Of a stretch of 64,000 bases of DNA, positions 25,141-33,758 are shown in pieces. Numbering within the stretch: the first letter of the stretch is position 1; the number at the start of each line of letters is the position of its first letter. The notes below the pieces were generated by a model. It did not search any database. It worked only from the letters and a program-made list of their open reading frames with translations, and was not told the DNA's origin. Made by a program: the position numbers and the translations under genes. Where the stretch lies: positions 156,726 to 220,725 of the forward strand of contig NZ_JADFCO010000062.1 in NCBI RefSeq assembly GCF_015356755.1, in the 5' to 3' direction. This stretch comes from Nonlabens antarcticus (lineage in GTDB: Bacteria > Bacteroidota > Bacteroidia > Flavobacteriales > Flavobacteriaceae).

Positions 25141-25156
25141 CGCTTTCGCGAAAGCG
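25141..25156. repeat. Iterated palindrome copy 6 (intergenic)
   Basis: Perfect CGCTTTCGCGAAAGCG followed by GAAC, at the broken 5' end of the gene remnant. Confidence 0.95.
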
Positions 25157-25222
25157 GAACAATTCAAAGTCTACAATAAATAATCTATCCTGAAATTATT
25201 CTTAGAGGTAATGCTCTTTTGA

Positions 25223-25891
25223 CTAGCGCTTCAAGCTAAAATGGGCAGAGAATTCAGTTCCATCTTTAAGGGTTGCTTTGAACCAGTAATCACTGGAGGG
25301 TAGGGGCTCACCATTAAAGGTACCATCCCAACCTTGAGCAGTGGACAATAATTGTTTCAATAATTTCCCATAACGATGGAAAATAAAAATTTTAGCCTTT
25401 GGTTCAAACATGTTGTTAACGCCATCCAGTTGCCAGAAATCGTTAAATCCATCAGCATTAGGTGTGAAAAACCGCGGATAACCCACGATGCTGAATCGTT
25501 GCTGAGTTACCCCACACCCATTTTTATCATTAACGAATAAGGTATAAAAATCAGGTGGAAGATCATTGAAAAAAGGACTTTCCTGATAACTAGCATTTTC
25601 ATCGATGCGGAATTCATAATCACCCAGCCCACTTACCATTGCAGTTGCAGACCCAAATTCCCCACCGTTTGCATTAATTATTTCTATAGCGTTTATGGTA
25701 GCTGGATCACAGTTGATCGTAGTAATTAGCTGGTTTCTATAGGTGTCAAAATCATCCGCATCATTTGTATTAGAATTATACCTTGATTCCTCATTCTCTC
25801 CATAGTATCTATTCTGCGCCTCTAACTGTCCATAGCTTAATTGTACCGTACAAATAACCAGCACAATTAAAGCGATACGTGTTTTTATCAT
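25223..25891 (-). CDS. Secreted protein with T9SS type B (CHU_C-like) sorting domain
   Basis: 222 residues. Signal peptide MIKTRIALIVLVICTVQLSYGQ. The C-terminal 85 residues are the type B sorting domain of the type IX secretion system: YPRFFTPNADGFNDFWQLDG, AKIFIFHRYGKLLKQL, GWDGTFNGEPLPSSDYWF and the terminal FSLKR. The middle (about 60-140) is a short domain with paired Cys (TINCDP, NGCGV). Exported through the inner membrane by Sec and then to the surface or medium by the T9SS. The short passenger is too small to assign an activity. Confidence 0.9.
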   Translation of the reverse strand: MIKTRIALIVLVICTVQLSYGQLEAQNRYYGENEESRYNSNTNDADDFDTYRNQLITTINCDPATINAIEIINANGGEFGSATAMVSGLGDYEFRIDENASYQESPFFNDLPPDFYTLFVNDKNGCGVTQQRFSIVGYPRFFTPNADGFNDFWQLDGVNNMFEPKAKIFIFHRYGKLLKQLLSTAQGWDGTFNGEPLPSSDYWFKATLKDGTEFSAHFSLKR

Positions 25892-25914
25892 GCTGCTAAT
25901 TTAAAGGATTAGAC

Positions 25915-26757
25915 CTATAAGTCGCGACGCTTGAGTAGCGCAAAAGCCCAATAAATAAAAATAGAACTCCAGATTAATACAGATGCGACATCAATCCATT
26001 CGACTTGATAATCAAAAACGAGACCTCCTTGCGTTACCTGATTAATGCTAGAACCTATCAAATCAATTCTTGTGAATGGTTGCTTAATTAAATTTGCCAT
26101 GGCGTTTAATGGAAGGATATGAAGGACATAATCATACACCTGCGTACCATATGCCTTATCAATCACGTAGGCAATTATATTGACGGCACCCTCAAAAAGC
26201 CACCACACAGCGACAAAACCCAAAGCAAACGCACTACGTTTCAATAAAATTCCTGCAAAAAGACAAAAACTAAAAAATACCAGATGCCCTAAGAAAAAGG
26301 CTCCTATAAATTGTAAATCTGAGAAAATGATACCAATCTCGTTGTAATCTGAATAGATTAAACCTAAAGTTAATGATGCTAGAAACACAACTAGTGTGGT
26401 TAACACGGCAAGTATCAATACAAAGTAAAATTTAGATAAAATTAACTCCTTTTTACTCAACCCGTCAATCAAATTCTGTTTGATCGTCCTATTGCTGTAT
26501 TCACTTGCTGTTAGAGAGACAATTACAATTGCAATGAATATTTTTAGAAAGCTGGTAAAATAGGTGCTAACATGCCAGACATAAGGAAAGTCAAAAATGC
26601 CTAAATCTGAGAAACTACCGCTGAACCCGTTGAAATCAATTTTGATCATTCCCACCAGCATCATAAGTGCAACGATGGATAGGTAAATTATGGTCAATAT
26701 TTTACTACTACGGCTGTATCTGAATTTGTGAAATTCTATATCAAGTAATCTTTTCAT
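25915..26757 (-). CDS. ABC-2 type transporter permease
   Basis: 280 residues, six predicted membrane helices. The cytoplasmic loop motif SEYSNRTIKQNLIDGLSKKE between helices 2 and 3 is characteristic of ABC-2 permeases of the NatB/bacitracin-export type. It is 9 bases downstream of the ATPase gene and forms the exporter with it. Substrate unknown. Confidence 0.88.
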   Translation of the reverse strand: MKRLLDIEFHKFRYSRSSKILTIIYLSIVALMMLVGMIKIDFNGFSGSFSDLGIFDFPYVWHVSTYFTSFLKIFIAIVIVSLTASEYSNRTIKQNLIDGLSKKELILSKFYFVLILAVLTTLVVFLASLTLGLIYSDYNEIGIIFSDLQFIGAFFLGHLVFFSFCLFAGILLKRSAFALGFVAVWWLFEGAVNIIAYVIDKAYGTQVYDYVLHILPLNAMANLIKQPFTRIDLIGSSINQVTQGGLVFDYQVEWIDVASVLIWSSIFIYWAFALLKRRDL

Positions 26758-26766
26758 CTGTAGTGG

Positions 26767-27660
26767 TTAGTTTTTAGTTAGCTCTATAAATTGATCTTCT
26801 AGGCTCTGCTTTTTAAACATCAATTTACTTAATACAATACCTGCGTTGTAGGCATCTTGATTGATTTGGGTGGTGTTGACATCTTTCAATAATTTGACTT
26901 CAAATCCATCAAGTTGATCTTCTGTACTCCCCACATAATCTTGTGTTTTCATAAAGCGCATTAAAGCTGCTTTATCGACGGCATCTATCAATATGGAACC
27001 AAAGTTTTTATTCATTTCTTCCACAGGACCGCAATACAACATCTGTCCCTTGCGCAAAACAATAACGTGGGTGCACACTTTTTCAACTTCATCTAGTAGG
27101 TGAGAGGCGAGTAAAATGGTAGTTCCCATTTTAGCAATATGCTGTATGATATCCCTTATTTTACGTATTCCCTGTGGATCCAGACCATTAGTAGGTTCGT
27201 CTAGGATCAATATCTCGGGATCGTTCAATAATGCACTGGCAATGGCAAGACGCTGCTTCATTCCTAGTGAGTAGGTTTTGAAGGGACTATTTTTTCGCGA
27301 AAGCAAATCTACCAGTTCCAGTTTTTCATCAATTTTATCCTCACTTATTTCTTTGATTTTACAAACCAGTTTTAGGTTTTGCACCGCATCCATATTAGGA
27401 TAGAAGTTGGGTCTTTCTATTATAGCACCTATGCGTTTGAGAGCATTGTGATTGTTAACAGTACCTTCAAACCAGGAATAGCTACCTGCGGTAGGATTAA
27501 CGACATTGAGAACCATTCCTAAAGTGGTAGATTTGCCGCTGCCGTTAGGACCTAGAATGCCATACACATGACCTTTTTGTATTTGAAAGCTTACGTGATC
27601 TACTGCTTTTAGAGCACCATAGTGCTTTGAGAGATCTTTAATTTCAAGGATTTTTTCCAC
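26767..27660 (-). CDS. ABC transporter ATP-binding protein
   Basis: 297 residues. Walker A GPNGSGKSTTLG, signature YSLGMKQRLAIA, Walker B ILILDEPTNGLDPQG and switch His in LLASHLLDEV. C-terminal 80 residues resemble those of the drug/bacitracin-resistance exporter ATPases. Partner of the downstream permease. A partial iterated palindrome lies inside (27293-27304) and encodes LSRKN. Divergent from the kinase-like gene at 27718, with a 57-base shared promoter region. Confidence 0.93.
   Translation of the reverse strand: MEKILEIKDLSKHYGALKAVDHVSFQIQKGHVYGILGPNGSGKSTTLGMVLNVVNPTAGSYSWFEGTVNNHNALKRIGAIIERPNFYPNMDAVQNLKLVCKIKEISEDKIDEKLELVDLLSRKNSPFKTYSLGMKQRLAIASALLNDPEILILDEPTNGLDPQGIRKIRDIIQHIAKMGTTILLASHLLDEVEKVCTHVIVLRKGQMLYCGPVEEMNKNFGSILIDAVDKAALMRFMKTQDYVGSTEDQLDGFEVKLLKDVNTTQINQDAYNAGIVLSKLMFKKQSLEDQFIELTKN
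27293..27304. repeat. Partial iterated palindrome in the ABC ATPase gene
   Basis: TTTCGCGAAAGC only, left end not conserved; encodes LSRKN. Confidence 0.5.
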
Positions 27661-27717
27661 AGTTGGCGTTTTTGTTGTATTATGAGACTAAGATAAAAGT
27701 AAAACGTTACCAATTCC

Positions 27718-28776
27718 ATGAATGAAGTTCAAGAAGATAAGTTATTATCTAAGAAAAAGCCCGCTTTTCCCGTACACCAAAAGCTTAGGGATTATCTAAA
27801 AAAATACAATCGTGATTCTGATATCTCTGTTTCCTACGACGACTTGTTACGTTTTCAAGGTGCAATCACGGTTTATGACCGCAATGAAGAAGATACCTTA
27901 TGGGTACGTTGCTATTATGCAGATCATGAACGAGAAAATATAGATAAAGACTTAAGACACATCTATGATGTACTCCATAGTGATGGTCGCAGCAATACAA
28001 TGGATTTTCTAAATGTTGATGCGGTGGACTACTGCACCTTTGGTAACACAAAACCATTCAGAATTAAGGTGCGTAATATCTTAAATGATGCGTTTACCTA
28101 TTTTTATGTGAAACGTGCAGATGCGTCAAGAGTTTACGGTCTGGAGCTGGAACATTTGCTATCGCCACACAGGATCAATTTTCTAGTTCACGATGACACT
28201 TTAATAGAAGAGCATATCGCGGGAATTCCCGGTGATGAATTTATTGATAATTATCTAGAGGAATGCGACCATCAAGAACGCACTCAAATAGCAAAAGAAT
28301 TTGTTAAATTTAACGAGCGCTGTTTAATAAGGCTTCTAGGAGATATGCGAGCTTACAATTATGTAATCATACCCACGCACGATTTTGACCGTGTAAGTTA
28401 TGCGATAAGAGCCATTGATTTTGACCAGCAGAGTTATGAAGGGAGGCTTAAAGTGTACCGGCCGCAATTCTTTAAGGAAAATGTACCCATGGTTATGAAT
28501 GTTGCTGACTGTCTTAAGAATGAAAGCATAGAACAATATAAAAAAGAGGAACGAGCCCTAATTGCTAAAAGATTGATCAATACTCAAAATCGCTATAAAG
28601 CCTTAATTAAATGCATGCGTGCTGACCATCTTACCACGAACGAAAAACTAAAAGAATTGAAGCGCGATTTGCTAGATTTTACGGGCGATATAAAATTCAA
28701 AACTTGTCGGAATATGGGATCTGTCCTTCATACGGCGCTAGAATTTGTACGCCGTAATTACTCCATTGAACTTTAA
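27718..28776 (+). CDS. Kinase-like-fold protein, function unknown
   Basis: 352 residues, soluble, annotated nowhere I can name. I see a protein-kinase-like order of motifs: YFYVKRADA with a candidate ATP Lys (about K132), an acidic helix YGLELEHLL (E142/E144), a hinge-like LIEEHIAGIPGDEF (163-175), a catalytic-loop-like LGDMRAYNYVI (D209, N214) and a metal-loop-like AIDFDQQSYEG (D234/D236). This matches the layout of atypical kinases such as ABC1/UbiB or HipA-like proteins, but the His before the catalytic Asp is replaced by Leu-Gly. The N-terminal 110 residues are a separate domain. Function is unproven. Single gene convergent with the nucleoid-associated protein gene. Confidence 0.6.
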   Translation: MNEVQEDKLLSKKKPAFPVHQKLRDYLKKYNRDSDISVSYDDLLRFQGAITVYDRNEEDTLWVRCYYADHERENIDKDLRHIYDVLHSDGRSNTMDFLNVDAVDYCTFGNTKPFRIKVRNILNDAFTYFYVKRADASRVYGLELEHLLSPHRINFLVHDDTLIEEHIAGIPGDEFIDNYLEECDHQERTQIAKEFVKFNERCLIRLLGDMRAYNYVIIPTHDFDRVSYAIRAIDFDQQSYEGRLKVYRPQFFKENVPMVMNVADCLKNESIEQYKKEERALIAKRLINTQNRYKALIKCMRADHLTTNEKLKELKRDLLDFTGDIKFKTCRNMGSVLHTALEFVRRNYSIEL

Positions 28777-28777
28777 G

Positions 28778-29836
28778 TTACTTCTTTTCCTCGCGGTTGA
28801 AATACACTAGATAATAGTACATCTGTCGCTCTTCATCCCAGCCTTTTTCAATGTATTTCTCTGCGCTGTCAGAATTTGTAAAGTCCATTTTGATCTGTAC
28901 GTGAGTGTCCAGATTGATCACGCTTTTGATACCTTTTCTCGCAGCACTTACCGCAGTATTTGAAATAGGGAAACTGGAAACGTCCTCAATACTATATTTA
29001 GGGCCCTTTTCTGTTTTGTAATTTTTGAATTCTGGAATTAGGTCAGGATTTTCTAGGGTTTCATTTAAAAAAGCCGACTCTTCAAAATCATCATTTTTGG
29101 CAAAATAGTTTACAGATCTGTTCATAAACATCACCTCTTCTTTTTTATCCTCTGCTGGGAGGACAACGTCTTTTGCAAAGTCTTGACAGAATTTAAGATA
29201 CTTTTTAGTGAAGAAATTTTCATCTTCAAAAACGTCCACACCTAAGAAATCATCTAGCCAATATTTAGCATCGTAGCGGTTTGAATCTACAGAAAGAATT
29301 TTGAAACCATTTTCTTGTTCTGCGTTGAAAATTATGGCGCCTTTATCCAGTTTGTTGAGGTTGACTCCTTGTTTCAGGAGCATTTTCAAGTCGGTTTCTG
29401 ATTCTTCAAATTGAAGGAAATCTTGTTTGATTTCGCTTTTGAATATTCCTATGGCGTCTACTTTATTGTTGTCCAGCATGACGTTTGTAAAATAGCAAAC
29501 GTAAACCTCACCGCTTCTAATGTGTGGATGTACGGACTGTTGATAGAGTTGTTTTGCTATCTTTTTAGAGTTTTCCAGTAAGGTTGCTGGGGTGCTAAAT
29601 ATCGCTTTCGCGAAAGCGTACATTTCATGAAATTCTAAGTCCTCTTCATGATGAAAACTATAATACGCCTCTTCTTTGGAACGGAAGGGTTTTAAAAAAT
29701 ATTCCTTGAGTAGCGAGTGCATTTCATCATCCAGCGGTGTGCTATTACTGGAAGTAAGAAGCATCTCTCCTTTATTTTTATTTCCTACGCGATGGATCGC
29801 AAGGTCTTCAATTCTCGTATTAAATAGGTTGATCAT
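28778..29836 (-). CDS. Nucleoid-associated protein, YejK/NdpA family
   Basis: 352 residues, standard length. The family pattern is visible: N-terminal IEDLAIHRVGNKNKGEMLLT, the middle YVCYFTNVMLDNNKVDAIGI FKSE region, LDKGAIIFN, and RYDAKYWLDDFLGV. Members bind DNA and associate with the nucleoid. The iterated palindrome sits in its coding sequence near residue 75 and adds AFAKA. Six bases downstream of the pRiA4b ORF-3-like gene and cotranscribed with it. Confidence 0.88.
   Translation of the reverse strand: MINLFNTRIEDLAIHRVGNKNKGEMLLTSSNSTPLDDEMHSLLKEYFLKPFRSKEEAYYSFHHEEDLEFHEMYAFAKAIFSTPATLLENSKKIAKQLYQQSVHPHIRSGEVYVCYFTNVMLDNNKVDAIGIFKSEIKQDFLQFEESETDLKMLLKQGVNLNKLDKGAIIFNAEQENGFKILSVDSNRYDAKYWLDDFLGVDVFEDENFFTKKYLKFCQDFAKDVVLPAEDKKEEVMFMNRSVNYFAKNDDFEESAFLNETLENPDLIPEFKNYKTEKGPKYSIEDVSSFPISNTAVSAARKGIKSVINLDTHVQIKMDFTNSDSAEKYIEKGWDEERQMYYYLVYFNREEKK
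29603..29618. repeat. Iterated palindrome copy 7 (inside NdpA-like gene)
   Basis: Perfect CGCTTTCGCGAAAGCG, encoding AFAKA in frame. Confidence 0.95.
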
Positions 29837-29842
29837 GTAGGT

Positions 29843-30361
29843 CTAGTAAAACTCGTTATCGTCGTATTCATCATAAGATTCCTCATCATCGCCATAAGAA
29901 TCATCATCTTCATCCTCGCCCTCGTGGAATCGTGGGTCTGCCTCAAACTCTGGATCTGGTGGCGAGTCCGGTAATTCTCCCATTGCAAATATGACTTGAG
30001 GATATGCGGTACCATCGACTGGACCAGCAATATCTGCCAGTTCAATCATAAAAGTCCACATGCTTAGGAAATCATAGACATATATCATCTTTGTATTCCC
30101 CTTATCCATTACATCATCAATAGCTGTATCCTGCATCTTTTTAACAGGTGCCGTACCATCGCTCATATCAAAAAGGCAGTATTCTTCACCTTGATTCCAG
30201 TCAGCATCACAAGCATAAAAGCTTGCCATCTCATCGCCCTGGAGCTGGAATGACTGCGCAATTACATTATGAAGGTCTTCTAGGGTAGCGTCAGACTCGA
30301 TCTCAATATCGCGGAAACAGTCCTGCGTAGTGTCGAGAATAGCTCTTAATCTATAGATCAT
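29843..30361 (-). CDS. Plasmid pRiA4b ORF-3-like family protein
   Basis: 172 residues. IYRLRAILDTTQDCFRDIEI, then SDATLEDLHNVIAQSF and the acidic, aromatic ASFYACDADWNQGEEYCLFD match the family. The family is often annotated as TnpR/MazG-adjacent but has no known activity. The C-terminal 35 residues are almost entirely Asp, Glu, Tyr and Ser. It is the first gene of an operon with the nucleoid-associated protein and has a perfect -7 element upstream. Confidence 0.85.
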   Translation of the reverse strand: MIYRLRAILDTTQDCFRDIEIESDATLEDLHNVIAQSFQLQGDEMASFYACDADWNQGEEYCLFDMSDGTAPVKKMQDTAIDDVMDKGNTKMIYVYDFLSMWTFMIELADIAGPVDGTAYPQVIFAMGELPDSPPDPEFEADPRFHEGEDEDDDSYGDDEESYDEYDDNEFY

Positions 30362-30383
30362 TTCCGATTTTTTTTAAGGATTG

Positions 30384-30391
30384 CAAAGATA
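30384..30391 (-). promoter_or_regulatory. -7 promoter element of the pRiA4b-like/NdpA operon
   Basis: Minus strand TATCTTTG, perfect TAnnTTTG, 23 bases before the ATG. Confidence 0.6.
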
Positions 30392-30439
30392 GGTTTTTAA
30401 AGAATTGTGACCCTAAAGTTTCTCCCGATCCTATAATTA

Positions 30440-31486
30440 TTATCCCACGATTCTAGCCGATCTCAATCGCATCCAAATGTAAAATTGAAGTCCCAAAATC
30501 AAAGAGGCGGTGACTAAATGAGCAGCCTGTGAACCAAATGGAAAATCAACGTAATTCATTAGAATACCACTAATCATAGTGATTATGATTAAGAAGGCAA
30601 GCCAGTAGTAAGATCTCTTAGGATGATTCCATTTTTTAATGGCTATATAAAAGAACCAAAAATGCAATAGCGTCAAAACGATGGAAAAACTGCGATGGAT
30701 GAAAAATAAAACGGGACCATTTTCCAACCATTCAGAACTAAGGTTGTAGCCAAATAGATCTACTTGATGATCTATATATTGACGAACTTGAGTTCCCATG
30801 ACTACTTGTACAAGGGTCAAAATTATTAATACGGAAGCGATATTTGCCAACTTCCCGTCGTTTTTGTAGCGGTTGTCAGGCGGTAGAACTTCATACAATA
30901 AGTAAATGAGTAAACCTACAATCAGCAGCGCTACAATCATATGTATCGTGATCAATACTGGTGACAGCAACGTATCGACAACGATTTTACCTATCACTGC
31001 TTGTATCAACATCGATAGTAAAGCCACCACGGTAAGAATTGTAATTTTAGGTCTTGATTTAATAAACTGCAGCGATAATAATGCTGCAATCAGCACTACT
31101 AATCCACCTAGAGCGCCTATTAATCTATTAATATACTCAGTCCAAGTATGAAACTTATTGAAAACCGCATAATCGTGTTTAGTGTAGGGTTCCCAATTTT
31201 CTGCCTTATAAGTGGTTGAGGTAAAGAAATCTTTTTTAGCAACTTGCAACGCTTCCTCGTGAATGATGACCATTCCTTTCTTGTAGGGTGTGTCAGGGGA
31301 GAATTCAAGCTCAGCTTCCTCAGTTGGTGGTACCCAGTACCCAAAACATTTAGGCCAGTCTGGACAACCCATCCCACTTCCAGTCATGCGCACGACAGCA
31401 CCTGCAATAATGATCAAGTAGATAACAAGTATACTCAACCGCAACCAGCGGCGATAGTTTTTTGTAGTAAATAGTATTGTAGCCAC
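30440..31486 (-). CDS. ctaA: Heme A synthase, COX15/CtaA family
   Basis: 348 residues, eight membrane helices. Motifs: RMTGSGMGCPDWPKCFGYWV with the Cys pair of the first periplasmic loop, and heme-ligand His residues in HTWTEYINRLIGALGG, TIHMIVALL, FFIHRSFS and AAHLVTASL. It oxidises heme O to heme A for cytochrome c oxidase. GTG is the start codon. Single gene here. Confidence 0.94.
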   Translation of the reverse strand: MATILFTTKNYRRWLRLSILVIYLIIIAGAVVRMTGSGMGCPDWPKCFGYWVPPTEEAELEFSPDTPYKKGMVIIHEEALQVAKKDFFTSTTYKAENWEPYTKHDYAVFNKFHTWTEYINRLIGALGGLVVLIAALLSLQFIKSRPKITILTVVALLSMLIQAVIGKIVVDTLLSPVLITIHMIVALLIVGLLIYLLYEVLPPDNRYKNDGKLANIASVLIILTLVQVVMGTQVRQYIDHQVDLFGYNLSSEWLENGPVLFFIHRSFSIVLTLLHFWFFYIAIKKWNHPKRSYYWLAFLIIITMISGILMNYVDFPFGSQAAHLVTASLILGLQFYIWMRLRSARIVG

Positions 31487-31770
31487 TTCTAATATTTTAA
31501 TTCAAAACCTGAAACCTGCAATGTCAAATCTCAAATCGTCAATTTTTGATTCTCTTCCGAAACCGTGATTGCCTATTCTCTTATTGACTTAAACTCCACA
31601 TAATTCCTTAATAAACCTAAACCTGTGTATTCTTGAAAAGAGTCTTTCGGTGTTCGTTATTATTTGATCAATACTCGCTTTTCCTTCACTTTACCTAATT
31701 TCAATATGGTAATTCTCAAACTGTTCTGGACTGCGCTAGAACTAACATTTTTACTCAACTCTTAGCAGAA

Positions 31771-32379
31771 TCAGTGCATCCTATCACCGCGAACTTCTAG
31801 CGTTTTCATAAAATCAGCTTCATATGCTAACCAGTATTGCCATCTTTTCATAACCCTGTCTTCAGGAAAATAGGTCTTTGATAAATCAAGAAACAATTTG
31901 TAATGACTGGCTTCCGCGACCATGAATTGATGGTAAAATTTTTGTAGATCTTCATCTTCTAAATTTTGCGACAGCATTTTGAAACGTTCACAACTTCTCG
32001 CCTCGATCAACGCACAGATTAGCAATTGATCTAGAAACAAAAAATCCCGGCTTTCACCCTTTGGTTTTCCCTTCATCAATGTTTTGATGTAGTCGTCAGG
32101 GCGTTGTAATCCCAACGTTAAACCGCGTTTTTTTAATTCTGCAAGTACCATTCTAAAATGACCCCATTCCTCTGTCACTACAGGTGCTAGAGCTTCTACG
32201 AGCTCTGGTTTATCAGAATGCATCTGTACCATGGATATCATAGTACTTGCTGCTTTTTGTTCGCAAAAAGCATGGTCTGTTAAAATATCTTGAAGGCTCA
32301 TTGCTGCCAGATCTACCCACCTGGGATCTGTGGGTAAATTGAGACCTAATACTGTTTTGGTTGCTTCAGTAGATTTCAT
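31771..32379 (-). CDS. miaE: tRNA-(ms2io6A)-hydroxylase MiaE
   Basis: 202 residues, ferritin-like diiron protein. The iron-ligand motifs are seen: Glu in CEQKAASTMISM, EEWGHFRMVL, ICALIEARSCERF and EASHYKLFLDL. It hydroxylates the isopentenyl group of ms2i6A37 in tRNAs reading U-starting codons. GATCTTTG about 10 bases upstream is a near -7 element. Confidence 0.92.
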   Translation of the reverse strand: MKSTEATKTVLGLNLPTDPRWVDLAAMSLQDILTDHAFCEQKAASTMISMVQMHSDKPELVEALAPVVTEEWGHFRMVLAELKKRGLTLGLQRPDDYIKTLMKGKPKGESRDFLFLDQLLICALIEARSCERFKMLSQNLEDEDLQKFYHQFMVAEASHYKLFLDLSKTYFPEDRVMKRWQYWLAYEADFMKTLEVRGDRMH

Positions 32380-32523
32380 AAATACAAAGATCGGTTAGAA
32401 TAGTAGGAACGTCAAGATATCTCACTTCATTTATTGCACTAGTGAAAAGAGAATTCCCTCAAATTGAGAAGATAATTGCTAATGATCTAAGTAGGTGTTA
32501 GAGAAATAGATGATAGATCTAGA

Positions 32524-32958
32524 TCATATTTTTTTGAGATACTCAATCAATACCTGAACTTCACTATTAGAAAGATTTTTAACTAACTCACTTTCTCTTT
32601 CATCAACCTTAAGATCGAGCCTAGATAGTAGCTTTAAACCAGTTTCAGTAATCGTTATTTCAATTTGTCGTCTATCGTTGGAACATTGCACGCGTTGCGC
32701 ATATTCCTTAACAACAAGTTTATCTACAACTCTGGTTGTGTTAGAGTTGGAATGCAGCATGTCTTTGCTTACATCTTGAAGGTTAGCTGGATCTCCTTTT
32801 CTACCTCTCAATATCCGCAAAACATTAAATTGCTGTATAGTAATTTTCTCTTCTTTAAGTACGTGAGCAATAGCCTCTGTGAATTCTGTACTCTTTTTTA
32901 CGATAGTGGTAATTAGCTTTCGCGAAAGCGGAATACCCGCAGTCTCATCCATAGTCAT
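32524..32958 (-). CDS. MarR-family transcriptional regulator
   Basis: 144 residues (start at 32958, or 32952 two codons later). Winged helix: FNVLRILRGRKGDPANLQDV, DMLHSNSNTTRVVDKLVVKEYAQRV and NDRRQIEITIT. The iterated palindrome encodes PLSRKL near residue 10. Its promoter (minus-strand TACATTTG at 32983-32976) overlaps the divergent control region of the outer-membrane protein at 33090, which makes that gene a plausible target. Ligand unknown. Confidence 0.9.
   Translation of the reverse strand: MTMDETAGIPLSRKLITTIVKKSTEFTEAIAHVLKEEKITIQQFNVLRILRGRKGDPANLQDVSKDMLHSNSNTTRVVDKLVVKEYAQRVQCSNDRRQIEITITETGLKLLSRLDLKVDERESELVKNLSNSEVQVLIEYLKKI
32915..32930. repeat. Iterated palindrome copy 9 (inside MarR gene)
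   Basis: AGCTTTCGCGAAAGCG, core perfect at 32916-32929, in frame. Confidence 0.95.
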
Positions 32959-32975
32959 AACTTATATTGTATCTA

Positions 32976-33024
32976 CAAATGTAAATTTTTATAAGTCATG
33001 GGCTGATTTTTATTTATAAATTTG
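32976..33024. promoter_or_regulatory. Divergent promoter pair (MarR gene and outer-membrane protein gene)
   Basis: Minus-strand -7 element TACATTTG at 32983-32976 and plus-strand TAAATTTG at 33017-33024. Only 33 bases separate them, so a MarR dimer bound between could repress both. Confidence 0.55.
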
Positions 33025-33089
33025 CAGCTTAAATTATTCTCAATTCAATAATTTACCGAATGTTGCGTTAGGTTTCTAAACTATCTATT

Positions 33090-33662
33090 ATGAAAAAATT
33101 ATGTACAGCAGCCTTTGTTTTGATAGGGATCTTTTCTTTTGCTCAAACTGATAGTGGGTTTGGTATTAAAGGAGGTTTAAATTATGGATCTTCTGGTGAG
33201 TTTAAAGATGAAATCAATAGCAATACAGAAGACCCAGATTCTAAAATAGGATTTCATTTAGGCGTGTTTGCTAAAGCTGACCTAGGACCTATATATGTTA
33301 GACCAGAACTGATTTACACAAAACTGAATAGCGAATATTCGATTGGTGACTTTGAGGTTCAAAAGTTGGATTTACCTATTCTTGTGGGCGTCAATGTCAT
33401 CGGTCCTTTAAATGTTTTCGCGGGACCTTCCCTTCAATATATTCTTGATACAGATCTAGAAGGATTTGACGTAGATGATGTAAAAGATCAATTTTCTGTA
33501 GGGGCACAATTTGGTGTTGGACTGGATCTAGGTAGGTTGGGAATCGATTTACGATATGAGCGTGGTTTCAAAGATAATGAGGTAACCTTTTTTGACATTA
33601 ACCGCAGTCGAATTGATACAAGACCTGAACAATTAATAATTGCATTGAGTTTATCTTTGTAA
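33090..33662 (+). CDS. Outer-membrane beta-barrel protein, PorT/OMP_b-brl-like
   Basis: 190 residues. Signal peptide MKKLCTAAFVLIGIFSFAQ, then an eight-strand type barrel: GFGIKGGLNYGSS, SKIGFHLGVFAKADLG, IYVRPELIYTKLN, KLDLPILVGVNVIG, LNVFAGPSLQYIL, FSVGAQFGVGLDLGRLGIDLRYERGF and ELIIALSLSL-type end. The motif order is typical of Bacteroidota porin-like small barrels. Function unspecified. Possibly controlled by the divergent MarR gene. Confidence 0.88.
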   Translation: MKKLCTAAFVLIGIFSFAQTDSGFGIKGGLNYGSSGEFKDEINSNTEDPDSKIGFHLGVFAKADLGPIYVRPELIYTKLNSEYSIGDFEVQKLDLPILVGVNVIGPLNVFAGPSLQYILDTDLEGFDVDDVKDQFSVGAQFGVGLDLGRLGIDLRYERGFKDNEVTFFDINRSRIDTRPEQLIIALSLSL

Positions 33663-33721
33663 GATAGAATTAAGGTAATGCGTGCCTCAAATTATCCCTA
33701 AATATTTGATGTTGCGTCATG

Positions 33722-33752
33722 AAACCATCCCAATTGGGATGGTTTTTTTATG
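33722..33752 (+). terminator. Terminator between outer-membrane protein gene and rluA-like gene
   Basis: Stem AAACCATCCCA/TGGGATGGTTT with a T run after it. It ends the plus-strand gene. Confidence 0.88.
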
Positions 33753-33758
33753 CTAAAA

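Larger units (their letters stand above)
24780..25222. other. Spacer with gene remnant and palindrome
   Basis: About 440 bases. It holds a short protein-like frame on the minus strand (25024-25107) and the iterated palindrome at 25141. The rest shows nothing recognisable. Confidence 0.5.

Noticed and set aside
32311..32335. TACCCAC...GTGGGTA repeat in miaE
   Set aside because: The gap between heptamers is larger than two bases, it lies in coding sequence and no -7 element is nearby, so it is not a NarL-type box.
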